64,000 nucleotides of DNA from Rhipicephalus microplus (lineage: Eukaryota; Arthropoda; Arachnida; Ixodida; Ixodidae): contig NC_134703.1 of assembly GCF_043290135.1 (NCBI RefSeq), positions 110,322,005-110,386,004 on the forward strand. Reading direction: 5' to 3'. The notes below the pieces were generated by a model. It saw nothing but the letters and a program-made list of their open reading frames with translations, did no database searches and was not told the origin of the DNA. Shown here in pieces: positions 11,906-23,728 of the stretch. How positions within the stretch are numbered: the stretch's first letter is position 1; every line of letters begins with the position of its first letter. Position numbers and translations under genes: made by a program.

Positions 11906-13344
11906 GTCTTGGAACTACTTTGCAAATAAGCCCTAATATTCATGAAACGTCTATTCTGGGTACAGTACTGGCTATCGAATATTATAAACATTACATATGT
12001 GCTCATGTGATACAGCCATTACGTCGGGTTAACGTTAGTTCTAGTTAGGCGCTATCTGCTGAGGTTGGTTTGTGTAGCAGTGTTGAAGGCTACCATACTC
12101 GTAAGCCCCAGCGCGAACACCAGTGCAAACACCAGCGCTTCATATCAGCTTACGCTTCTCGTGTTTCTAATATCTATGTTGCTGTTGGCATCATTACGCA
12201 GCTGCAAAAGACTGCTAATATAGAACATATGCGGCTTTTTATTGTTTGCGTGTGCGTGTATTTGTACATATATTGAGCGCCACTGCATAAAGTATTGCTC
12301 AACAAAAAATAAATGAAACACATTCACCTTGCATCCACATGCTTCGCATAACATTAATTCCCAAGGCACGTGGTATCTGCTGAATGTTTAGGTATAGCTT
12401 AAATACATTTCGATTGCTCTTTTCGTTCATTATTGCCGGCAAAATAAGATGTCCCAAATGGGGGTTTACCATTCACATCAAACCAACGATTCTCATGACC
12501 TATTAGAATTTCGACGGTGTTTTGATCGTTAGACTTAAAGTTGAGTATTATGCAGGAAGTGTTAACGGAAGAAATAGAGCTTACAAATTGAGCATTTATT
12601 AATCTCTACGAAATGCACAATCAAACAGTTTCAGATTCAGTTTATTGGATTTACTTGTGTGTGTAGCCGGGAGAGGGATATATGGGACCTACTTGTGTGT
12701 GTGGCTAGGAGGAGGGGATATGAAATATAGAGAGATATATTGAGAAAAAGGTTTCCAGTATGAGCACATTTATGGAACCTCATACTAAAAGTATTCGTCA
12801 CCTTTAAAATAATACAAGAGAGTGGGAAAACTCAGCGGGTCTTTTATGCCTTCACTCAACCTTTTGGAAGGTGAATATCATATTCGTTTTTCGTCAGTCG
12901 ATTGTACTGATACAGCCCCACCACCCCTCGAGAGCTTTCTGCACTGAACGGGGTTTCACATTGCCTCCAAGACTGAAGGCAGCTCACCTGGTTTCGCGTT
13001 GCCTCCGTGAGCGGACCACAGTTGATCAAGCTACGGTGTGATGTGGGGGGCGGGGCGGAGTCTCCTCAAGTGACGCAAAAAAATTTTGACGCTCTTTGAC
13101 GTAATCGTGACACAATATGACGACGTCGTCCCGTGACGATGACTGTTCGCCTTTATTATCCCGGAAGGTGCCAACGCAAGCCGCCTAGCGTAAAGTTCTG
13201 CATTTTGTGAGGCATTTGAGTCTTTCGCCTTAACATATTTTGCTAATTCGCAGCTTCACACCAAATTTTTCGCTGCTTTTATAGTAAATTTTTTTTCTGA
13301 ATAAAATTGACAGTTTTCTAAAATCACATTTCTGAACACTACGT
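11906..13344. other. Non-coding DNA, mixed AT-rich and GC-rich
   Basis: No gene is seen. An imperfect tandem pair (acttgtgtgtgt followed by a g-rich ggatat block) occurs near 12650-12722. Bases 12920-13160 are GC-rich with many gacgt/tgacg steps and may belong to another dispersed repeat, but I found no second copy here. Confidence 0.35.
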
Positions 13345-13456
13345 TGACATGACGGCAGATATAGCGCGAGAACAGAACGACGACAAAAAGGCAAGAAGGA
13401 GACGAGCGCTCCCTTTGTCGTCGTTCTGTTCTCACGCTATATCAACCGTCATGTCA
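13345..13456. repeat. Foldback inverted repeat, 43 bp arms
   Basis: The left arm (13345-13387) and right arm (13414-13456) are reverse complements with 3 mismatches in 43, separated by 26 bases. The arms contain tatagcgYgagaacagaac. Sequence to the right (aactagcccaaactgccac) recurs in reverse orientation at 42633-42660, followed there by a related block that lacks one arm. This is therefore a dispersed family with a foldback form. Class unknown. Confidence 0.75.
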
Positions 13457-15450
13457 AACCAACTAGCCCAAACTGCCACACTTCTAAACTACGTTGACGT
13501 TAGGGTCTCCCTGCTACGCTTAAACAAAAACTTCTCACTAGAACTTGAAAAGGGTAACACATAACTAAAAATAGGCCTAGAAAAGAACTGATCGCATTGA
13601 CATTTCCAAAGGCACCCTCGTATATCACTTTCGTATAAACCAGACAGAAGCTGAGGAAATAAACGGGGGCCGAAGTCTATCTATAAACGTGGTAAGCAAG
13701 AGAAATGTTTTTTTCTCCGGGTCAGGCCAGCTTCGACTTTCTGATTATCTTAGAAGGCGCAGTAGGGTCATAGAAGCGAAGTGCTTTTCGCTGTAAACGT
13801 CACGAGCGAACGCATTTCTGGGAAGGCTAGCGATAAGCGAGCTGTCGTGGGTTCACGTGCATCTAAGAGAAGATAGCTTGTCAAACTTTAGACACGCTAG
13901 AAAACACTGACTGCACGGTTTGGCACAATTGCAAAACGCACAGCACTGCCGTTTTCTTCTGCTCAACGGTGAGAAAAGAATGACGCGAAATGAAGAAAAA
14001 CCTCACCAGAGCTAGCGTGAGAAAACGCGAAAAAGTATCTAAGTGCATTTAAATCAAGGTAGTCTTCGAAAAAGCCCAAACTTGAGCTTGCTATATATAG
14101 GCACCAGAGATGGATTGAGAAAACCGGCCAGCCTAACCCTTCTTTTCTGAAGTGCTTTTCTTTGAAGGAGTTCATGGATCAGTACTGTATGTAATACAAA
14201 TAAAAAAAATTGAAGGCTGAAAAAAGGGCATCGGAATGCTCACAAAGTGTTGGTATAGGACGACATTTCAAGATGACGACGAAAACATGTTCACGCAGTG
14301 GAGGCATCAAACATTCAGCGCCTCTTTGGACGGAGATCGTCGTGAAGTATGGTCGTCAACGTATACATGCAGACGAAAAGCGGACAAAGCAGTGAGTCTC
14401 CCTCTTGAGCGGAGATTTATGATTGGAATTTCCGGAGGCCATATTTTTGGCCGTTGTTGTGACGGCGTCGGGACGTAGCTTTCGAGCTACGCATAGCTCT
14501 GGGAATGCTCGTGTTCTGCTTTGTTTGTTCGTGTTTCGCTAGGGTAGAGTGAAGATAGATGACCTCTTGAATCAAAATTATGGGGAAGGCTGGCAAACAA
14601 CAAGTCCAATGCCGGGGTGAAAACTTGTTTGTCTTGGCGATACTTTGTCAGTGCCTATATTAGTGCCTGCCGATAGAAAGTAATGTCTTTTTTGTGTCTT
14701 CAAGAGAGGAAGTGGCATTTTGACTACGTGCTTCTTTTGACCTGAATGCATAGATTGAAGAGCATAAAAAAGCTCGTACATACAACACGTCGGAATCAAT
14801 TATGGAAATGCTGTACAGATATCTATATTACTTTATGCGTATTGTACAAGATGGAACGTAATTGTTTACCCTTTCAGTTAGTGCAGTTGCTATATTCATG
14901 TTCTTCGCGATAGAATATATATAATATGTAAGAAGTCGAATTATACATGTGAGAAAGTTCTTTATGAGCGAGTTCTTATATAGTTGTTCGAGAATAAATT
15001 GGCGGAGCTTGAAGAGACTGTGCATATCTAGCTGTTTCCATTGCAGGTAGACAAATCGGTCGGTTTTCTTTGCAGACACAGATTAAGACTGCAGAGATAA
15101 TATACGAACTGTTCTCACACTTTGCATCAAATACAATGATTGCTTGAAGAAATCCACCTGTAGTAGCCCCGTATCTTGTATTGCAGTAAGTGCACAGCAA
15201 TATGTACCATTTTTTATGATCGCAGTATTTAATAGACGCTCCTTCAGAACATGAACTTTGATCGATTTGATACCACATGGAATATGAAAGGACATATTTT
15301 TTTCATTTCACCACAACCGACTTGTATTTTACCCTAAAACGCTCTATTTCTTATAAAATGTAGATATTGAACTTTAAAGGGTCCTGAGTTTGGAGTTCTC
15401 AAACAGATGTTGAGAATTTTTCTTGTGGTGATCCCACAGAGATTTTATTT
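13457..15450. other. Non-coding DNA, no gene seen
   Basis: No recognisable coding or repeat family. Short frames near 14210-14480 overlap and have no domain. The stretch is AT-rich from 14820 to 15400. Confidence 0.4.
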
Positions 15451-15556
15451 CATCTTTCTCACTCTCTATTTCTTACGCTTTCCCGTCCCCCCCACGTGTA
15501 GTGTAGCAAAATTGATCAGTCTAAAACTCCCTAGCTTTCTTATTTCCCTTGTCTAG
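15451..15556 (+). repeat. Pyrimidine-rich repeat fragment
   Basis: CT-rich sequence with a gtgtagtgtagcaaaa core, then a ctaaaactccctagctttc block and more pyrimidines. The layout matches 42771-42905 and 58281-58402 (plus) and 8576-8690 (minus). Confidence 0.55.
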
Positions 15557-18500
15557 GTCTTCTCATGGTGTTGCCAAGTTAGACACTTCATTATCAATTT
15601 AGAAAACACCACCCTGATGATCGTTCACTCTTCACCTGGGCCTTTCGGGTGAATTGGTATTGCGTTCATTTGATGTATCTGTGGCTTCTTACAACAGAGA
15701 ACGCAGAGATGCCCTTTCATTGCCAAACTAATGTCGCTATCATTTTAAGCTTCCTTTCATTACATTGTAGACTGCCTAAATTCTTCAACTATTTCACTAC
15801 ACTTGCTGCATAACCATTTTTTATTGTTATGAGATCTCGCCTCATGTTACCGCGAGGCTGGAACTCAAGCTTTGAAAATGGGGCCGCAATGCTGCGTTTA
15901 TGAATCGGCGTATGAGGCACTAAGAACGTCGTTAGGTCAACATTGCTGTAACCACGAAAAAAAAAAGATAAAACAGTCACTTCTCGGGCTCATTCGAAAA
16001 CATTCTCTTAGGTCACCAAAGTCTCCATTGTTATTTTTTTTGCGTATCGCAAGGCAAGTGGCAGTGCATTCGTAATACCAATACGTAAAATCTACAAATA
16101 CAGGTGATATATATGGTCCTCTTGAACATTTCGTCGGATAAGTTACTATTGATGTTCCAAGCGCATGGGTACTGCCATTCGAGTGGACGAAGAAGCACCT
16201 CTTAAACCCACATAAGAAGGTGTACTTCGTTTCTTTCAGGATCACGATGGCATGTCGAAACCACTTGCAACCCACAATATTCGCTGAAATTTTGTGGCCA
16301 TGCGAGCTGCGTGCCAAATGTCTGCATTTCCAGAAGCAATATTTTGCCTGCGTACACCACGCATGCCGGCTTCGCCTTTTTTTATTGTTGTTGCGTAGAT
16401 TTATAAACTACACTTGTTGCGCGTACGCGTAGGTTCGAGCTGTGGCGGTGGACGTGACTCGACAGATTTAGTTGCGCGTCCGCAGCAGCCGTACGGCCCA
16501 ATAGGATTATAAAAAAATGCTGGAGTGGAAATGATTGCCCAGGAGTGAAGCCGTGCCTCTGTAAAGATGGAAGCTGCGGCGGCCGTCTTACTACGGGCAA
16601 CATAAAGTATCACCGTTCAGCTATTAAGAACGGAGCGTTTCCCTCGCACGCCCAACGAGTTTAATGTGAAAACTTTTTCGGGTCACTTAGTGGTCTAAGT
16701 GCGTCTTCGTGTTACTAATTTTTCTTAGTAAGCCTTGATTGGAGGCAAAATTCTTTGGAAATTCAGTCACCCATACTCGTTTCAGTGTGTTATTTCATCG
16801 GGAACAACTATCTTTTAAGAGAGAACTAACGTATACTATAGCATTTACATTACCATATCAAAGCAACTTGATCTTCAAGTCGACACTAGTAGAAAAGAGC
16901 ATGTTTCCGCCATCTTCGCAGTGGCAAAAGCTGGCTTCACTTCTGCTGGCAAAGCATTGCGGGAGCTTCCACTCCACGAATTTTTAATTAACCCTCCTTT
17001 GTACGGGCGCAGCCTTCCGCCCTTCGCAATGGGAGGCTGCTTCCGTATGGCTGCTGCGGACGTGCATAAATTTGACTATTACTTATACCCCGATCTGAAA
17101 ACGGCAACGCAACTGGTGTTTACAAACGCAACGTAGAATTTTTCTGAAGTAAAGCGTGGGATCGGGCTAGTTGCTATTTTATGAATAAACTGCTCAGTGC
17201 TAAAACTTTTGAGAACGCACACAGTAAGCACACGCTGGTCCTTGTCTTTTCTGTGCACGCTGGATAAATTTTCTGCGCTGAGCAGTTTAATTGTAGAAAT
17301 CTTCATCGGAAATTGATATAGTTTCAGAGTGGATGAAGGAGATGTTTTGATCGAGATACAAAGGATAAGGACAGAATTATATAAAACCCATGCTGGCTAA
17401 AAGACGGTAGTTTGCCTCAGAAAATTTTTGCTTACGTCAACTTTTTCCTCGTTCTCTAGGGTGTTATCTATTCATATTATGGCATTGATCCGGTGACAGG
17501 CGCCCTTGAAAATTCCTGTTCCGGGAAAAAAATAACTGTCAGCTGGTATTAACCGAAGAAATAAGAAAGATATATGCCATTCAAATATAGACACTTGTCA
17601 TGCAATGAATTCATGTGAAGCTGGGCTTCTACAGCAAAAATAAAGCCATCGAAATGTCATTATTCATAATCTATTGTTACTCAATATATAATGCTTAAAA
17701 GAATAATGAATACCGTTTGCGTAAGGATGCTTTGCCGAATAACGCTATATGGGATGGTCGTCCAATCGAAGATTCGCGTTTTGTGTTGGTTGCGGAAAGT
17801 GAATTTTACTCATGTCCTCTCATGGCACGTTTTTTTTTCCGGCATTACCTTATGCGCCAACGACAATAAAACTTGCTTTTAAATCAAACTTTATTTACCT
17901 TTAAATCATTTACCTTTAAATCAACGAAGAATCTCCGTTCCAAACGTAATTACACAATTGTGCCGTAAAGGTGACACCTCAACCAACAATACTAAGCAGA
18001 CATTCGTTGCGTTGCAGAACCACAGGAATATTCGCAGCCCTTACAAGCTTGTGCTCATTATAAGCTTACTTATACTAATGACCTTACTTATCCGTAAACA
18101 ACACATGTCATAGCCTTGCATATTTTAATGTAGAGCAACATGAAACGTAGTTCATCTATTCTAATTTGTGTATTTTTATAGAAGAAGAGCCCGAAGTCCT
18201 GAACAGAGTAACGCAGCACTCAGCTCGCCTTCCTTCTTCGATGAGTGATTACGTTTTACTATATTGCGCGTAAAGCAGTGTATTTCGAGCAGTTCGAGAA
18301 AAAAAAAGACCATCCCCTAGTAGCTCGCGTCTTAAATTTGTACATAAAGATGCTCACAATACGCTTCAAAAAATATAAATGAGTGAAGCAACTGGCGAAA
18401 TTACAAACACCTGTGGTGACCTGCAGCGTTTTGCTGGAAGCCGCTGCGCTGCCCTATCGACTTTGCGAGGAACGGAGAAAAGAAGGACCCTTTGCCTACC

Positions 18501-19044
18501 TGGTTGCGGCCGTAATTTGTTTAGTTTCTGTATTTACCTCACGTTCAGGTTGGATGACGGCAACCTGGCGCTCAATCAAGAATCCTCCTGGGGATCCGAA
18601 ACGAACTCTGCTCTTATTCCATAAACAGTATTTTTCTTCTCCTATTTTCCTTGGTTGACGTCGGCATGATCGGTGCCACTAGGGGCCCCTCTGCCTTGGG
18701 CCGCGTTGCTATGGATAAAATTAGTAGTGTGTGACGCTCTCATTATAGGAAGGGCTGCTTCCTGAAAGGTCACCCCCGATACTCTCGTACTGACGTGATA
18801 GTTGTAACACGGCCCTGACCAATAGGTACAGCCAAGATTGAGATAAGGCTATTGAAACGCGTGAGTTACTTGCGGTGTGTGGTCATGGTAGAAAAATTTT
18901 GCATCCCTATTTTTTTACAGGGAAAGCTATTTTAAGATCACAACAAAGGTTGCGTGTGCCGTAGTTGTTCACCCCCACCACCGGTTCACCACTAGTTGTT
19001 CACCACTATCACACTAAACAAAAATAATTAATAAAAGCACAAGA
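15557..19044. other. Non-coding DNA, no gene seen
   Basis: Several overlapping short frames (16220-16613, 16739-17306, 18379-18658) lack recognisable domains or consistent splice signals. A tandem duplication of a tttacctttaaatca unit lies near 17890-17925. A GC-rich patch at 16430-16600 is unassigned. Confidence 0.35.
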
Positions 19045-19610
19045 ACAGGCACAACGGGATATGAACCCGGTTAACCTGCTTGCTAGTCTAGTACTTTACC
19101 GCAGAGCCACGCCGGTTCACAAAATTCCGCTGAAAACCTACCTTAGGCAGGCTTGATGTCAAAGAAGGAATCTTGTTGGTATGAGTAATAAGGCGTTTTA
19201 AAACAGCAAAAGAACCACCAGGCCTCACACAATGTGACATGCGTAACCTGTGGGTCGTGCGATGCGCCAACCCGTCACAAAATCTTGATCTTGTTTACCA
19301 ACTAAATGTGGCGCATACCCAATTCAGGCATCAATTTTCATAATCGTGAGCCACTGTATAAAAAAAATTCACAAAATTTCTTGAAAGTGCGCAGCGGATT
19401 GCACCCTTCTCCGAAGAAAGATGAAAGTAGCACAGTGAACGTGGGTCTACCACAAAAAAAAAAACATTATGACTATTTATGGTTTAGTGGGTACCCTCCA
19501 AGTGTGCTTCTAGCAGTTACCCAAAGAGTTTAGAAAAGGCTTTGAAAGGCCGCTGTTCACGCTTTCGCTGTGACTGTGCTGCCTGTTCCACGCAGGCCTG
19601 GCTGTGTTTT
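19045..19610 (+). repeat. Dispersed repeat copy with tRNA-like unit at its left end
   Basis: This segment aligns in the same orientation with 42058-42590. Shared blocks are ccttaggcaggcttgatgtc, a gcgttttaaaacagc-like block, agttacccaaagag, a gctttgaaag-like block and ctttcgctgtgactgtg followed by cacgcaggcctgg. At the left end, on the minus strand, 19110-19045 carries an A box-like string (tggctctgcggtaaagtac) and a B box-like string (gggttcatatccc). These read outward, to the left. The family is not named. Confidence 0.65.
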
Positions 19611-19654
19611 TTACATAAGAAGCATTACTGAGCAAACTTGCATGATTTCGAGCG

Positions 19655-19811
<157 letters not shown>

Positions 19812-19869
19812 GGCTATCTGGCTAGCCACCTACTACTTTAAGCTCTCATGACCGTTTCATTAATGGTAT

Positions 19870-21070
19870 CGATACCAAATTTGGTATGGCAGAACACAAC
19901 TATATGACGAGCACAAAATATTTATTCAATTTATTCAATACTGCCAGCCACCCTTTGGCAGCCAGGGCAGGAGGCTACTAATGATAACTCGAAAATTATG
20001 ACGTGTATGCCATGAATTTGATGATTTATATTTCATGATCTTGCTGCTCTTGCGGTCTTCTCTTGCGATGGTTTCGTTCCCATGACAGATTGCAAAACTG
20101 GTATAGTAGGACATGACTGCATGGCGGAGCCAAGTGACAATACCCTAACGAGGAAATCATGACATGCATGTCACGTAAGTCATAACTAGACGCCATGCTC
20201 ATGGTGCACTCGCGGTCGTTTCGCTTGCTTTACATATACCAATTTTTTTGGTTTTACGGGACGTGAATGAATGACGAAGGTATGCGACTGGTGCAGACAT
20301 GATAATCATGAAATGCGTATCATGTAAGAACATGACTACATGCCACGCTCATGATGTGCTCGCGGCCGTTTCGCTGGCTTCACATATACCTAATTTGGTA
20401 TTACGTGAGGTGAATAAACGAAGGTAAATAATATGTCCAAACATGATAATCGTGACTTGCGTGTTATGTAAAACATGACTACATGGTACGCTCACAGTGC
20501 ACTTACGGTCTTTTGCTAGCTTCTCACTTACCAAATTTGGCCGGCAGCGGCGGCTGCATTTCCGATGGAGGCGGAAATGTTTTAGGCCCGTGTACTCAGA
20601 TTTGAGTGCACGGTAAAGAACCCCAGGTGCTCAAATTTCCGGAGTCCTCCACTACGGCGTCTCTCATAATCAAATGGTGGTTTTGGGACGTTAAACCCCA
20701 CAAATCAATCAATCAAATTTGGCGTTACGTGACGTCAATGGATGACGAAGGTATATGGCTGGTGCAAACATAACCATGTCATGCGTGTCATGTAAGAACA
20801 TGACAACATACCGTGCTCATGATGCACTTGCGGCTGTTTCGCTAGATGCTGCTATACCTAATTTGGTATTACGCAACATGAATGGACGACGAAGGAAAAT
20901 GGCACGTCCAAGTATGATGATCATGGCATGCGTGTCATGTAAAACGTGACTACATATGACGCTCATAGCACGCTCGCAGCCCTTTTCCTAGCTCTATTTT
21001 ATGCCAAATTTAGCAACAGGTGACATGAAAAGATGACGAAGGTCTAAACATAACACATCCAAACATAATA
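19870..21070 (+). repeat. Diverged tandem array, ~135-146 bp units
   Basis: Units share an order of blocks: aatttggtattacg, a gtgaatgRatgacgaagg-like block, acatgataatcatgaca, tgcgtgtcatgtaa, acatgactacat, gctcatg, and tcgcggcYgtttcgctagc. Unit starts near 20254, 20388, 20534 and 20859 are clear. Less similar units extend left toward 19870 and end near 21070. A Ruka SINE interrupts one unit at 20541-20714. No transposon domain is present. Confidence 0.7.
20533..20722 (+). repeat. 5'-truncated Ruka-like SINE with 8 bp target duplication
   Basis: The SINE body (20541-20714) begins inside the element, just after where the tRNA-like head would end (cggcggctgcatttccgatg). It ends in the (TCAA)n tail. 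It is flanked by aaatttgg at 20533-20540 and 20715-20722. The duplicated target is the start of a tandem-array unit, so the SINE is younger than the array. The last two a bases could also belong to the tail. Confidence 0.85.
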
Positions 21071-22130
21071 ATTATGAAAAGACGTCATGTACGGCATAAT
21101 TTACGTCCGCCTTATAACGCTGTACTGATTCTAAAGCGACATATCAACATTCCTATTCGTGCTTCATATATCATCTATTCCCACTGTACGTGGGATCTGC
21201 CAATTTTTAAATCTGCATCATTTGAGGTTGTGCTCAGTTGTGTCCTGTGTTTACGTAGTTTTGAAGCTCATTTAAGACTTTCACCCTTTTATAATTTCCT
21301 TCATGATCTGTGGTGACAACGTTGGTTACCGATAATAACTTTGCGACCATAACACCCTCATGTGGCGGGTGCAGGCGCATGCACGCAACAATGCTTCATT
21401 TCGAGTGCACTCGAACATAGCCAAAGTTTCTGAGTGGGATTGTAACGCAGCATGGAAACCATCAAGTGTCATTGAGCACTGGTGTGGTGCCTATCGAAGA
21501 ACTTTTGCTGTTGGCATTCGCAGGGAAAAGTGTTTTTCAATTCTGTCACCCGACAAGTAGTGCTTATTGTACCGTCCTCTTTGCGTTATGAGAGGAAGTC
21601 AGAGGACCTACCTAAAACAAACAATTGAAAAACAAGCATGAACAATTCGCTTTAGAGAATTGTTGAAATTTAGTGCACCTTTTCTTTTATGTAAAACTGA
21701 ATGCTTATACACATTGATGAATGGATGGTCAAAAGTTTATTTAATACCTGCAGGTTAGTAGCCATGGGATCTGCCAACTTTTTTTCTATACACACTTATT
21801 TATTGGTTGTACGTCCCAATGAAATCATTTTGTTATGTGGTGCAGTTGTACTCACATGAACTGCTGTTACTGGTATGCAAGAAACTTTCCTGTTTCAGTA
21901 AAAGACCAGTTGGTTTTGTCTTGCGTGTATAAAGAAAGCACCGAATTATACGGTACTCTTTAACGTGAACTTGGAGCAGACTCTAGAATCGTTTTCATTT
22001 AGAGGTGTAAAGAATTAAAGTTTGTACAAAATGAGCTGTGTAGCTGGTGATGATGTTAAGAAAAAAACCTGCTGACCCACACCTGGTGTGCGGCTAAGAA
22101 ATCATAAAAAAACTAAATGAATTCTTTTGC
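21071..22130. other. AT-rich non-coding DNA, no gene seen
   Basis: No recognisable coding sequence or repeat family. Confidence 0.4.
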
Positions 22131-22200
22131 CGGGGTCGGAATTCGAAACCGGGTCCACTCAATTAGCAAGCACTTGTACCTCTAGGTCATGTACCCATGG
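22131..22200 (-). repeat. tRNA-like SINE head
   Basis: On the minus strand, tgacctagaggtacaagtgc resembles an A box and ggtttcgaattcc a B box with one extra base. Spacing is tRNA-like, but no full cloverleaf forms. The attached body was not delimited. Confidence 0.5.
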
Positions 22201-22439
22201 TTGCCCAATTTAAAGTAAACTAAATCATACGAATGCGTTTTACTCCCAATGAAAAATGGAAGTCAGAAAACCATTTATTGTTTCAATTTTCATATTCTTT
22301 TTTTTCCAATGAAACGCCCATAGGCGCTTTATGGCAATGTTTCCTTTTGGTAGACTGAAATAAATCTGCTGGACGATGCGTAAAGTCTACATAAGAAATA
22401 GACATTTATAGCAACTTGTGAAATCAAGAAAAAAAGTTG

Positions 22440-23100
22440 GCTCCGTATCTGCAGTTAATCTGCAAATGTCGTCGAAAGACGATAATCTTGCGTGTTCAGA
22501 AGGTGCACAAAACATTTATTTGATGTTCTGCTCAAGAAAATCGGTCAATGGTATTCCGAAGGCGCTGCGTTCGAGTGCCTCGTGCGTGCAGCTGAGGCGA
22601 ACGAGCGTATCAAGTCACGTCAGACGTGAGACATGACAGCCATCTGGCAGTTTTTTTCAAAAACAAAGCGCGTGGCTCTGAGACAGGTGTGCGCGCCCGC
22701 CTCAGAGGTGATAAGGTGTAGAACGCAGGCGACGGGTACGTGCCGCCACCGTGTCGTCTTAGCAAAGCGTTGGAAACACTCGCCTCTCGTGCAAGCATTG
22801 GATGATCAGTGCCATGCGATAAGCGCTACGGTCCTTAAAGTTACTTATGTATGCCTTTTCTAGTGAAAGGCGCACATGCAAAATATATACGTGTTGTTAT
22901 GGTGCCCCAGACACGCGAAATATTGACTTTTTAATCGACAATTGCACAAGTATGAACACTGAATCTTGAGAAACATAGGTGGGCGCTGCGGATGAGGTCG
23001 ACCGTTTCAAATACCCGATGCTGTTAAGAGTGGATAGACAGACAGATAGACAGACCAGTTTTTGCGTCGAAGGTCCCCAAGAAAGACTATCGTCTTTATT
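22440..23100 (+). repeat. Copy 2 of the unnamed ~700 bp dispersed repeat
   Basis: It is homologous to 7768-8480 in the same orientation, with small indels. The (CAGA)n tract is shorter here (gacagacagatagacagac near 23036-23054). The shared right edge runs through tcgaaggtccccaagaaag to about 23095, after which the copies diverge. Neither copy has a convincing frame. Confidence 0.75.
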
Positions 23101-23253
23101 AATTGCTAAGCAGCGTTTCCTTGATCGCTGGACGGGTCTTTCGTTCGGCACTTTCGTTGGCCGACGGACGCTGGTAAGAACGTGAAAGACGTCATGCGTA
23201 TTCAGGCTTGAAACAGCGTACCAGGGACGAATACTACCTATTATAAAACTGAA

Positions 23254-23352
23254 CTAAAAAAAAGAAAAAAGAAGGACGGGAGAATGAAAGAAAGAAGAAA
23301 AAGAAAGAAAGAAAAAAAGAAAGAAAGAAAGAAAGAAAGAAATGAAATGAAA
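23254..23352. repeat. Purine-rich (GAAA)n tract
   Basis: Imperfect GAAA/GAAAA repeats on the plus strand, cleanest near 23306-23341. The minus-strand phenylalanine-rich open frame through it is an artefact. Confidence 0.9.
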
Positions 23353-23600
23353 TGCATTAGGTCAGGCATGCCCGGGCGAGTCTTGTCCTCATATCCCCCT
23401 AGGGGAAGGGCGTCTCGTATTTTCAAAAACTGCTCTTCTTGAAGGTATTGTCCGCGTTTGCTTCACCGCTTCTTATGCAGCGATTGCTTTATGTATTATT
23501 GTTTTGTGTCATTTGGTGGCACCGAAATAAAATAGACAGCTAGCATTGTGAAAGCCGCTCGTAACATGTGTGCCGATTTGTTTTATTCTCTCTCTTGCAG

Positions 23601-23728
23601 TACGCAAGGAGAACGAGGTGATGTTCCGGATTCCTACACCACCACCTGGATTGCTGTCTTCCACGGGTTCAGTGGTCACAGTACTGCAAGAGAACACAAC
23701 GATGGCCAGCCTTACGGCAGCCGGCTGA
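23601..23728 (+). CDS. Candidate 3'-terminal coding exon of a host gene, product unknown
   Basis: A strong splice-acceptor context (pyrimidine tract ttctctctcttgcag) ends at 23600. Directly after it, with the first two bases completing a codon from an upstream exon, a frame of 41 residues runs to TGA at 23726-23728. It starts R-K-E-N-E-V-M-F-R, continues with a P-T-P-P-P-G-L-L stretch, and ends in A-S-L-T-A-A-G. The composition looks like an ordinary soluble C-terminal tail and unlike the transposon frames elsewhere. No upstream exon with a matching donor was found in the window, and I do not recognise the protein. Another frame over the same bases runs slightly longer (23548-23772) but ignores the acceptor. 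The evidence is the acceptor plus the phase, so a chance match is possible. Confidence 0.4.

Noticed and set aside
20000..21070. CRISPR-like array
   Set aside because: Units are diverged full repeats without identical short repeats and unique spacers, and the window is eukaryotic.
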